Source of the DNA: a virus
Length of the DNA: 29,901 nt
Reading direction: 5' to 3' (one strand)
IMG/VR virus record: IMGVR_UViG_3300019751_000007
Span: 1-29,901 of that record
Under the pieces are notes generated by a model that saw only the letters and a program-made list of their open reading frames with translations, searched no databases and had not been told where the DNA came from. Positions 5,930-15,700 of this stretch are shown one piece after another. The translations under genes were made by a program, and so were the position numbers. How positions within the stretch are numbered: the stretch's first letter is position 1; each line of letters starts with the position of its first letter.

Positions 5930-7709
5930 AGTTCTTCCTTATATCTACTTCCAAAGGTAATTCAGGTAACCATGATGGAGCCTTTGTAACTACCTCTTTA
6001 ACGGATTTAATAATATCATTAGCTTTATCTTTAGGAACTTCTAACACTACAGAATCATGCACATGGAGGACAACATTTAAACCCATAGAATCTAGAGTGA
6101 CTAAGGTATCGGCTAAGACATCTCTCGCTATGGCTTGGATAACATTCTCACATAACTTAGAACCCCAAGTTCTTTGCTCGGGCTTACCTTTAATATATTG
6201 TACGGTCAATGGGTTGGTATTAGTTACGGTAAATCTTAGTGGCCTACCTGACGGGAGAGGGATTGTTCTATCCCCCTCCCTAGTGGTAGCGATCTTTTCC
6301 AAGTGGGCCCAATAGTTAACGATACCCTCGTTCATTGAACGGTAGTTGCTAACGATTGAGTGTGCCTCTTGTTCAGTTAGTTTCAGTTTGCCCGCAGTCA
6401 AAGACAAAGCCACATCCTTAAAAGTTTTGGAACCGCAACCATAGCCGAGTCCTAGAACCCGAGCTTTACATATCTGCCTTAACTCAGGGTCAGCTATTGC
6501 AAGTTTCTCCTTACCATCATAGAGCAGATTCATCCTAGCATGAGCTTCATAGATATCCATACCCGTGCGGATCATGTTTAAAGTTTCATGTTCACCCGCC
6601 ATCAATAATAAGATACGGGGTTCTATATTCGAGAAGTCAAAACTAATAAAACAATTATCCTCTTGCGGTACAAGAAAGCCCATGACATTAACTCCCATCA
6701 GTTCTTTCTTTGCCAAGCCTTGGAAGTTTACGCCTTGAGATCCGGCCCACCTTCCCGTATGTGCACCCCAATATTTTAGAGGTGTACTAACTCTACCGTC
6801 TGAACGAACCCGCAATTCAAGTGACTTCAAAGTCGCCACCATCTTACGAATCTTACGGACCATGCTCATGTTAGAAACAACAACCGCACCTTTAGGTTCT
6901 TTGGAGGACCACTCAAAATAAGACGGGTCCTTTGCGTTGGTAGTCTTGGGAACTGACACTCCATTTTTCTCACACCATACTTTAAATTGTTTTAAAGATA
7001 GTGACGGCTCAAATGGTATCTTGTTTTGTAGCCGTTTTAGTTCGTGCTCTAGTGCATCCACCGCACCCGCACCGCTTTCTTTGCTATAGGTAATACCATA
7101 CCTAGCAAACTTTCTAGTCAGACGACTAACCCTCTCCTCAAAAGCGGGGAACCTACTTGCAAGAGTTTGTGCAATCCAATAACAAGTAGATGCATCGTCT
7201 CTACAATAGGTAACAAAAGCTTCGTCCGCAAGGCAGTCAGCTTTCGTCCACCCCTTGGCTTGGTCCCTCATTTCCTTTGATAAGTCTTGACCTAGTATTA
7301 GGCTTGCCACCTCAGACAAGGCACCGGGGTAACCGCAGTACTTGGACATACCCATAGTGCATATCCATTGCTTGGGTTTAAAGGGCGGTAGTTGACCTAG
7401 TTCAATGGCTCTCTCGACACAAGCCTGATCGAACTCGGCGTTGTGTGCAAAGATAATTGCATCGTTTAGGTCCTCAACGGGAGCAGTCTTGGGATCACCC
7501 GAGTAATTAAACTTCTCATTAAAGAAAGCTATTACCGTCATCTCAAATTGAGGGTCGTTAATATAAGAATCAAGGCCATTAGTACTAGCCTTGTATGTGG
7601 AGGCATAGAAAGTTTCGCAGTCAAGTGCATAAACTTTTTCACCATTTAAGATTTCTCTTAGGGTTATGCCACGGTTAAAGAATAGATTTGCATCCATAGT
7701 ATTGGTCAT
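5919..7709 (-). CDS. polA: Family A DNA polymerase with 3'-5' exonuclease domain (596 aa)
   Basis: The exonuclease domain shows Exo I ALDCET (Asp30, Glu32), Exo II HNAEFD (Asp94) and Exo III YCRDD (Asp171), so proofreading is probably intact. The polymerase domain has motif A SFDFSNIEPR (Asp358, Glu363), O-helix RQICKARVLGLGYG (411-424; Lys415, Tyr423) and motif C VLHVHDSVVLE (Asp552). There is no 5'-3' exonuclease domain, as in T7-type phage enzymes. The residue aligned with E. coli Phe762 is Leu419, and Ser553 replaces the usual Glu of the His-Asp-Glu triplet. ATG 7709 lacks a clear ribosome site; an in-frame ATG at codon 5 is an alternative. This is the replicative polymerase of the phage, transcribed just after a strong hairpin. 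Confidence 0.95.
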   Translation of the reverse strand: MTNTMDANLFFNRGITLREILNGEKVYALDCETFYASTYKASTNGLDSYINDPQFEMTVIAFFNEKFNYSGDPKTAPVEDLNDAIIFAHNAEFDQACVERAIELGQLPPFKPKQWICTMGMSKYCGYPGALSEVASLILGQDLSKEMRDQAKGWTKADCLADEAFVTYCRDDASTCYWIAQTLASRFPAFEERVSRLTRKFARYGITYSKESGAGAVDALEHELKRLQNKIPFEPSLSLKQFKVWCEKNGVSVPKTTNAKDPSYFEWSSKEPKGAVVVSNMSMVRKIRKMVATLKSLELRVRSDGRVSTPLKYWGAHTGRWAGSQGVNFQGLAKKELMGVNVMGFLVPQEDNCFISFDFSNIEPRILLLMAGEHETLNMIRTGMDIYEAHARMNLLYDGKEKLAIADPELRQICKARVLGLGYGCGSKTFKDVALSLTAGKLKLTEQEAHSIVSNYRSMNEGIVNYWAHLEKIATTREGDRTIPLPSGRPLRFTVTNTNPLTVQYIKGKPEQRTWGSKLCENVIQAIARDVLADTLVTLDSMGLNVVLHVHDSVVLEVPKDKANDIIKSVKEVVTKAPSWLPELPLEVDIRKNYGL

Positions 7710-7735
7710 ATATGTATAGTGTTTTGATCAGTTAA

Positions 7736-7770
7736 AAGGGGGGTAACCTTTTTGGTCGGTTACCCCCCTT
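7736..7770 (-). terminator. Strong hairpin upstream of polA, possible (attenuating) terminator
   Basis: A 13-bp perfect stem, AAGGGGGGTAACC (7736-7748) with GGTTACCCCCCTT (7758-7770), encloses a 9-nt loop. On the minus strand only a short T run follows (TTTTAACT), so termination may be partial. It is nested in a wider inverted repeat GATCAGTT (7726-7733) / AACTGATC (7792-7799). It lies between the exonuclease stop (7802) and the polA start (7709), so it could reduce read-through into the replication genes or mark a processing or origin site. Confidence 0.55.
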
Positions 7771-7801
7771 ACCACCTCTCGGATAGTAGCAAACTGATCG
7801 G

Positions 7802-8602
7802 TTAGGATTTACGAGGGTCGTAGCTTTTCATGTATCTCCATACTCCACAAGCATGAAGAAAACAATTGTAAGCTTCGGCAAGTTGCTTGCCCGTATACTT
7901 ACAAACTACAAAACGACCCGGCTCGGTAGAAGATATGTAAGCGTTAGCTCCAAATACTTCGCCCGCAAGGACCCGTTCCTCTCCCCAATAAGCACCCGCA
8001 TAAGATGCTATCTGCATAATCTGACCGTCATATGGTTGGATTTTATCATCAGAAATATTAGGATATGTCTTCCTAGTTTTCCAATCAATGACTACGGGTT
8101 GACCGTCTTTCGTCTTAGCCCCGATGTCCATGGTTCCCGCATACCCTTGCTTGAGGTTTACGACAACTTTTTCCCGTTCGACAAATTCTAAACCGGCTTC
8201 CTTCTTCCAATCGAGCAACGGATTTATATACACCGCCCAATCTTCAGGTACGGGACCGCCGTTCAAAACATCTTCGGCCACCTCATGGAACTTGGTACCG
8301 AACTCAGCCGAGTCCCTAACTTGTTGGTAGGCTAATCTAACTAATCGCTTGGCATAAGCATCAGGCTCTTCACCTTCAGCGGGTCTGTTATCAAAAGCAG
8401 ACTTACCGACTTGCTCCTTTGCCCAATTATTAAGGAATGCTTTATCAAGTACCCCCGTAATAGAAGTTGGACTAGGTAGCAACCCGAGCTTACGGGCATC
8501 GCTTACATTTGTATTACGGTATCCCGTGCCCTTTGCGTTAGCGACTTCATGGCAAGGTCTGCCATCAGGAAAATACCAATGTCCTCCGCTTGTACCCGCC
8601 AT
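7802..8602 (-). CDS. PD-(D/E)XK (RecB/Cas4-like) exonuclease (266 aa)
   Basis: Motifs in order are EFGTKFHEVAE (residues 100-110, the conserved Gly-x-x-x-His), GYAGTMDIGA (153-162; Asp159), VVIDWKTRK (170-178; Asp173 and Lys175, the D-x-K core) and YDGQIMQIASYAGAY (191-205; the Gln-x-x-Gln-x-x-x-Tyr motif). This is the signature of RecB-family nucleases used by phages for recombination or DNA processing. The start overlaps the SSB-like gene as TGATG, with GAGGAGGTG about 10 nt upstream. Neighbouring SSB-like and RuvC-like genes complete a recombination set. No helicase domain or iron-sulfur Cys cluster is visible. Confidence 0.85.
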   Translation of the reverse strand: MAGTSGGHWYFPDGRPCHEVANAKGTGYRNTNVSDARKLGLLPSPTSITGVLDKAFLNNWAKEQVGKSAFDNRPAEGEEPDAYAKRLVRLAYQQVRDSAEFGTKFHEVAEDVLNGGPVPEDWAVYINPLLDWKKEAGLEFVEREKVVVNLKQGYAGTMDIGAKTKDGQPVVIDWKTRKTYPNISDDKIQPYDGQIMQIASYAGAYWGEERVLAGEVFGANAYISSTEPGRFVVCKYTGKQLAEAYNCFLHACGVWRYMKSYDPRKS

Positions 8603-9210
8603 CAGAAAGGCACCTCCTCATCGCCGTTAGTAGGTGTCTGAGGCTTTGGCTCAATAGCTTCTTCAACTTTTGGTTGAGGTGCTAGAGTAGGGTCAGCGGG
8701 TGGTTGTGCAATCTGCCCAACATCTGCACCCGCACCTATTAAGAGTTCATTAAACTCGGCAGACTCGGGGGCAAACTTTTCCATACCTGATGGTACGCCT
8801 GAAATATTTTTAATGGCACCATATGTAGTACCACCTTGGCTAGTCTGTTGCTCAATAGTTATATTGGCAATGGTCCCAATCATATCCCTTGGGTTAAACT
8901 CGTCAGGAAATTCTCCTATCCAAGCGGATATCATTTTAAATAGGGTAGACCGTGGTGAACCTGAACACCGTGTGCGTGGTGCAGTCATCACTAAGTAATG
9001 TTGGTCACCTTCTTTGACACCAAAAAGAAATCTTACGGCGGGGTAAGTTTCATACTGACCGGGCTTACCGTATTTCTCAGTAGTATATTTTTCGTTGATC
9101 GCCACATCTAAGCAACGAGCTACGAATATCCCCTTTGGTGCGGGCGTTTCTATCTTCCATCCATATATAGACATGGACGGGCTTTCTTCGTCTTGTTTTT
9201 TTATTATCAT
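8602..9210 (-). CDS. ssDNA-binding-like protein with SSB-type acidic tail (202 aa)
   Basis: Residues 15-145 look like a beta-rich OB-type domain (GWKIETPAPKGIFVARCLDV, YPAVRFLFGV, MIGTIANITIEQQTSQGGTTYGAIKNI). A long Pro/Ala/Glu-rich linker (PPADPTLAPQPKVEEAIEPKPQTPTN) follows and ends in GDEEVPF, very close to the DDDIPF tip of bacterial SSBs that recruits partner enzymes. That layout, with exonuclease and resolvase genes on either side, supports ssDNA binding and coating of replication intermediates. The start ATG 9210 is 1 nt after the upstream stop; an internal Met13 (MSIYGW) is an alternative. Direct family assignment is uncertain. Confidence 0.65.
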   Translation of the reverse strand: MIIKKQDEESPSMSIYGWKIETPAPKGIFVARCLDVAINEKYTTEKYGKPGQYETYPAVRFLFGVKEGDQHYLVMTAPRTRCSGSPRSTLFKMISAWIGEFPDEFNPRDMIGTIANITIEQQTSQGGTTYGAIKNISGVPSGMEKFAPESAEFNELLIGAGADVGQIAQPPADPTLAPQPKVEEAIEPKPQTPTNGDEEVPF

Positions 9211-9211
9211 T

Positions 9212-9667
9212 TTATGATTGGGTTAGTGCATAATTAAGAATCATATATGCATCGCTATTTTTTTGTGTTACTTTTGCGGGAAAAGGAAACAATCTCTTGG
9301 CCTCCTCCCAAATTAACTTCTTCCTGATTTTGTATTCTTTACCTTTTATTCCTACTATATTTGATTGCCATTCTTGGGGCCTAACTAAATGTAGCTTGAA
9401 GCCCTTTGCTTGAACGCAACCTTTGATAAAACCGAAGTTCTCTCCGAGAACAAAGCCGGTACTTTCAGGTCGTGACCTACCCGTTGTCTTGGGTGGATGC
9501 TCTAAGTACCATGTAACTTTATGGTCAACCGAACAGATTTTTATAAACTCTGCCAACTCTAAGAAGTCAGCATCGCCGTCCCAATTCCAAGTTTCATACT
9601 TACCGTCAGGCATCCTTGCAACGGTAGCACCTCCAACTCCGGGGTCTGTTGAGATAATAAGTTCCAT
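9212..9667 (-). CDS. RuvC-like Holliday-junction resolvase (151 aa)
   Basis: The protein has the RNase H-fold resolvase acidic residues: IISTDPGVGGATVA (Asp8 in the first strand), WYLEHPP (Glu55 after a strand), and TQKNSDAYMILNYAL (Asp139 in the last helix). The length is that of RuvC-type enzymes, which cut four-way junctions during phage recombination or before packaging. RSRPEST...GENFGFIKG and the basic KGKEYKIRKKLIWEEAKRLFP resemble the DNA-binding part. It lies 39 nt after the giant virion gene and 1 nt before the SSB-like gene, so it begins the replication/recombination block. No clear ribosome site precedes ATG 9667. Confidence 0.82.
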   Translation of the reverse strand: MELIISTDPGVGGATVARMPDGKYETWNWDGDADFLELAEFIKICSVDHKVTWYLEHPPKTTGRSRPESTGFVLGENFGFIKGCVQAKGFKLHLVRPQEWQSNIVGIKGKEYKIRKKLIWEEAKRLFPFPAKVTQKNSDAYMILNYALTQS

Positions 9668-9706
9668 GTTTAAGATCAGTCGATTAGACTTCTCTCAGAA
9701 ACTTTT

Positions 9707-12700
9707 TTACTTGTCAAATTCTTTTTTTATTTCGGCAATTCTTAGCCTAACTTCTTCACGGCTCATGTCTGCAACTCTGTACCGAGCAAACTTGGTAGCT
9801 GACGCACTTAGTTTTTGTGAGATAGCTTGCATATTTTCAGGGCTCTCTTTTAATATTTGAGATTCAAAATCTTCTCCGACAACTATTCTAGGTTGACCGG
9901 TTTCAGGGTCGGTGCCTCTATCAAACTCATCTAAAAGTTGTCGGTAAAATCTACCTTTGATTGACCTGAATACATATAAATCTTGGGCACGGTGCAAGGT
10001 GGAAAGTTCTTCATCCTCTTCTTTACCCCGTATGACTTGACCGTCATTGGCTTTAATAGGAATTATTTTTTTCTGAACCAACTTTTCTAATAACGGGTCC
10101 ATCTTTGCATCACGAAAAACTCTATCATATGTTCTTTCAAAATAATTTCCTGAATAAAGTTCAACCGGTTTACCAAATACATCTAAGTTAGGTGCTCCCA
10201 TTTGACGGATGAAAGGTACGGACGGTAAGATGTAGTGCCCAAAAAAAGAATCCATTTGACCCTCATCGTATTTTTCATTGGACATTGCCTTATCTATTTG
10301 TTGAAACAAATTAGGTATGGCAAATTGACCGGGCCCTTGTTGGACCAACCGCTTAAAAGTGCTTACACTTTTGTCATCCGCTTTGGCTATATCTACGAAG
10401 TCAGATACCCCCTTGAAGAAAGCTTGGTCAAAGATAAGTCTACCAAACGCTAGTGTCCCCGCTAACATTATGCCGGGCATGGTAGCGATATCATCACCGT
10501 ATTTTATATGATCTTTAATACCACCTAAAAATGCTAAGAAGCCACCGAAAGGAGTTTCTTTATATCCAATTTCTTTACCGGCTATCCTTACCGTGTAGGG
10601 ACGGTATCCGCCTTCCATTAAAGTTTTCTTCTTTTGGTAATTCTTAGGACCACCCGCAGTAACATCGAACAATCTATTTTCTTCGTCTTCTTCCTCGCTA
10701 AAAAACAAGTAAGCTAACACACCGGTCATAGCTACGCCAATGGCATGGCGAGTGTGTAGGTCCGCTACCATCTCATCACTAGCGGGTTTGGCGTTAGCTC
10801 TTACACGGTTGGTACCTCTTCGATGCATTTCTGCACGGACCCCACCGAGTATTGGAGTATAGTCAAACACCATGTTTTGCACATTGGCCACCACCCGTAT
10901 GAATGGAATAAAGAACTGACCAACCGCCGATAACATTTGCTTTGCGGGCGGGACTTCTTGACCCGCTACTACTGCGGGGTAGTTAGTCTGAGCTACGGCA
11001 GATGCCAAGGCACCTATAAAACCTTCAGGCACATTCTGAAAAGTGGACCGTAATCCGTACTGCTCGGATTCTTCTCTTAGCTCGGGGTTTCTACGGGACT
11101 CTAATATTTCATTGACCCTACGCTTATGATTTAATCCCGACAATCCTTCGGCACTTGCCTTTGCTTCAGCGGTTGAAACATTTTGCTGATCGTAAGCTAA
11201 TGCTTCGTCAATATAACGGCGAAGTTCTTTACCCTTGAGTCCCCGTCTCTTACCTTCCATGCCCGCCAACATGGTTGCCTTACCTTCAATGTTACTAAAC
11301 CTAAAGGCTAGGTCCATAGCTGACATAAAACGGTGTACATATTTTAAATAATTATATGGGTTGAATTTACCGCCGGCTAAAGTTTTTCTTTCCAAGATAG
11401 GATCAAACCCAAACTTATCCATCTCGTAACCGGTTCGTCCTCTTCCCGTTACCATGACTGAACCGGCCTCTTGCAAACCTTTCTTCAGGCCAATCAATTG
11501 ATTCATCGCAATCTTGTAGCCAATGTTCTTATCAAACTTTGTACGGATGAAATGAGTACCTACCATAGGTATAGCCGTTGAAAGGTTACCTGATAAGTTA
11601 ACTACTTGAGTACTGAAACCTGACACTAGGTTAGCTACCCTGATCGCCATCATTAAAGCTACTGCACCGTCTCCCGCCTTATTTTGTATAAGGTTCATCA
11701 GGTCTATAATTTTATTATTCTGTTGGAAACCTTCAGGTGCGTTCTCAATCTCTTGTGCAATCCTCTTGGCTTCGTCTAAGAATTTTTTATCAACGGTAGG
11801 AATATTTAGTTTCTTTGCAATTGCATCATACAAATCGGCTCTATCAAAGCCACCAAGGTTTGCCATCTCAATCACAAACTGCTCAGTATTTTTTGTAACC
11901 TTCTTTAACTTCGGTGCAAGAGTAGTCTTTTTAAATTTGTCTAGTTGTTTCTTAGCTTCGCCCGCTACCATTCTATTGAACTCACGGTTCATTTGTATGG
12001 CTAACTTATTCGCAATGTCTTTTGGTAAATCTAAATCTGATATCAAAGCTTCGTTAATTTTAGTTTTAATATCAGACTTATCTAAGAAACTTTTCTTTGC
12101 TATATCTTGTAGCTTTAAATTAAACTTATCCATCCTTTCTTTGATGGTAGATTGAACTAGCTTACCACTTGGGTCCCTTGGCATCTCGCCGAAGAATGAT
12201 TCAAGTTCTTCTATTTGTGCATCAGTTAAACTTTCATCGCTTAGAGTTCTCTTAGCTAGATCGTGCCAAACATCCGCATACTTCTCGGAGTTTAACAGAG
12301 CATCCCTAAGTATATCGGACCGACTTCGTTCACGGGTGGGTCCTCCTCCCGATTCAATTTCTTTTCTAGCTTTTATTTCTGCAACCAACTCGTTAACAAA
12401 CTGAGCTAATGGTGTACCCGTAGGTTTGGATGACTCTGACTCACTCTTGTTAAGAGCGGACATTATTTGAGCGTGTAACTTATTGACACTCTCTTTACGG
12501 TAAGCACCCCATAAAGACGGTGCGTATTTTTCTTCGATTAGTTTAATTAAGTTAGGGCTTTTCTTTCTAAAGAACTCTAACGACATTGCATCAAAGCCGG
12601 CTTGTTGGGCTACTTTAATTAAATCCTCTAAGACACTAGTTACCTTTTGCATTTCAGCATCTTTAGCATCTACCCGAGCTTGGGTAGCTTTTCTAATCTG

Positions 12701-15700
12701 CCTCTTAGCCAACCTTATTCTACCCGCAGTACTTAAAGAATTAAACGCTTGGAAAATAGATACGCCCCTACCTAATTCTCTTCCGTACTCCGCTAGTTTT
12801 TGAGCTAAGTCAATTGCTATATCATCTAATCTGTTGGTTTCAATTATTCCATCCAACTCTAATTGACCTTTGGTTTTTTTGTCTGCGAGTTTCTTACGCA
12901 AAGCATCTGCTCTAAGGCCAAGTCTTTTTATTAGAATCTGCCCGACTAAAACTTTTTGTTCGGGAGTTAAATCAGTACGGCTAAAGTTACCTAACTCTAG
13001 TGCCATCTGTTCATAGGATAATTTTTTTCTTTCACGGAACCAAGGTCGCAAAGACTCAAGCACTTCACGGTGACCTCTTACTCCGTATAAAATATCTAAG
13101 TTGTTTCTTATTTGTTCAGGTAACTCTTCGTCTTGTTGTAACCTAACTAAAAATTTACTTTCACCTAAGATAGGATCATCTGAATTTTCTTTCTTACTAA
13201 AATAAACTAGACTAGCGGGGTCTTGCCCCGTTGGTTCTATCGGTCTTGGGGCTACCGCATATCCCGCCTTACTAGATGCATTAAATGTTTGGGCGATCTG
13301 ATCTCTACCCATCCTTGGGAGCTTGTGTAGATCAGGGAACATAACTTCGTGAGGTTCTATTCTTTCACGAATCCTATCCCACAAGGTCCATTGAGCGGGG
13401 AACACGGGTATGCCTAACTCTTCCGCTTTTCTTTCGTTCACCTCAAGAGCTTTCTTATAAGCCTCCGACATTATGTTAAATGTTTTAGGCTCCTCTATAA
13501 ATTTAAGTAGTCTAGCTTCTTCCCGTACACTTGGGTTTACTCCATCTTTAGTACGGTAAGCGGGTTTATCTGAGGTCATTGTTGCAAACACCGCTTTGGA
13601 TAAAGCATCGGTACCCTTACCTTGCTCACCCCGATTGACTTGAGACATTACCCCGTCAAGAGTTTTTACTTCCCTCAAAGTTGGGTCTAATATTTTTTCT
13701 TGTTTTTCTTTCCAAGCCTTTTCTACTTTTTGTTTTGCCGTTTCGGTCTTTGCTTTTTTAAGGCTCTTGCGATAATCAGTCCTAGCTTTCCTTGCTTCTT
13801 TTAGTTCTTTATTAAAAGCTGAAACAATAACCGTAGAAAATCTTTTCTTTAAATCTTTGTCAGCTAATAAGTCTTTAGTAAAAGCTTTAGCCATATGCCT
13901 ATCGATAGCCGATATCATAGCATTGTATGGGTCTTGCCAAACGCCACCAAAGGTAGCGGTCTTTGTCCCGAAACCACCGACTTGTGTAGATACTTTGTCC
14001 ACATAGTCAGACCAACTTTCGTCAGCTTTCTTTATAAAGAAGTCAGGGTTCTTGACATACAACCTTGCAAAGTTTGCGAGTAATGAAAAGTCCTGAGTTA
14101 AGCCTATACCTATGCCACCTTCTTTACCTCTCGCACCTATGTCGAAAGCTTTCTTGACGGTCTTATTCCAATCTGATCTTGCCTTACTTAGTTTATCTTT
14201 TTCTTTCTGTAGTTTTATAGCTTCTGCTAAGGCTTTATTAGCGGGACCAATCTTCAATCTAAAATGAGCTTCGCCGTCAAACGCATCGTCAATTTCTAAA
14301 TCTTCTTGTTTTACTTTAAGTGCAATGGCGTTCTTACCATACCCTTCCGCCATACCTTTGTTCTTTGAAGATACAAAAATTTCCTTTGTATTTTCTTTAG
14401 ATATAAAACCTTGTTTGTTTATTTCTTTGGGGTCTACATTAGTTCTATGGTATACCGTTATAGTACCATCGGGATTAACTTTAATAGGTTTGTTTTTATT
14501 ATCCTTAAATATAGGTTTTGTTTTTACTACCGGTGGCTTGGGTAAGTCAGGTGGATAGGAGTCTGCCATGTCGGCAAGCCTTTGAATGTCATCCATGCTC
14601 TGACTAAATATTCGGGCCACCCCATATTCGTTGGGTAGAAGAGGTGCATTAGGTGAAAGGAACCCAAAAGCTAAACGGTTAAATTGTTGGACTTTATCGA
14701 CACTTTTAGGCGTAAGGCTTTCTGATAATTTCTTAGTGATCTTTGCGTGGGTCTGTTCACCTACATTATTTATTCCCGGTTGGTTGTTCTTAATCCATAA
14801 CATATCGTAGTAAGTAAACTTACCATCTAGCCCGCCGGGCATCTTGTAGGTCTTACCCGTTTCAGGGTCCTTAACTTCTACCAAGGGTGTCAGCGGACCT
14901 AAGTTTTCTACGCCGTAGATGTCGCCTACTTCTTTAAAATCTTCAGGGCTCCACTCCATTGGTGCACGGCCTTTGTAAAAAAGATTACCTCTTTCGTCTT
15001 TGACTATACCTTGTTGTAACTCTTTAGACTTTTTACTTAATAATATCTCGCTATTCTTTTTCTTGATAGCACCCATAACTTTAGGGTCCTTATGAACTAG
15101 AACGGCAGAGCCACTTATAGATCGGTTACTAGGCACCTTATTGACGGTAAAGCCTATTCCCAAAACTTGAGATACATATTGTTGTAACTCATCAGAACTA
15201 AAACCTTTTTGAAATGTTTCTCTCCCTTCGCTCTTAGCTATAACAGAGTTCTCTTCGGGTCCGGGTCTAGCGGTCTTAGCTCCCATTACCGCTGACACAT
15301 CTCTTGCTTGGATTACTGCTCTTCCGCCCACCTTTAAAACCCGTCCAATATCTTGTACAACTTTGTCCCGTTGACCTAGATCATTGCGAACTACATTCAA
15401 TACATTGGGTGAAATGATTTTATCGTAACTCTCGTCAGGGATTTCTTTTGACTGCTTATATTTAGGTTCACCAAAAAGTATGGGTTTGTAGTCTTCGTCC
15501 ATACTAGTAACAAAATTTTCTCTAGCGAAAGGCTCGAACGAGTCGGCCCCTATTGCTAAACTACCGTAACCTAAACCCGCCCCGTAGTCTAAAGTGTTAC
15601 CTCCCTTTTGTAATTCATCTAAATACTGCTTCGACTTAATGTAAGTAGGAATAGTATTTTTTCGTTGGGTAGCTTGAGCGTTTTCTTCAGGAGGTAAGGC

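Noticed and set aside
9712-9717. TTGACA on the minus strand before the RuvC-like gene
   Set aside because: It lies in the last codons of the giant gene and no acceptable -10 follows at 15-19 nt.
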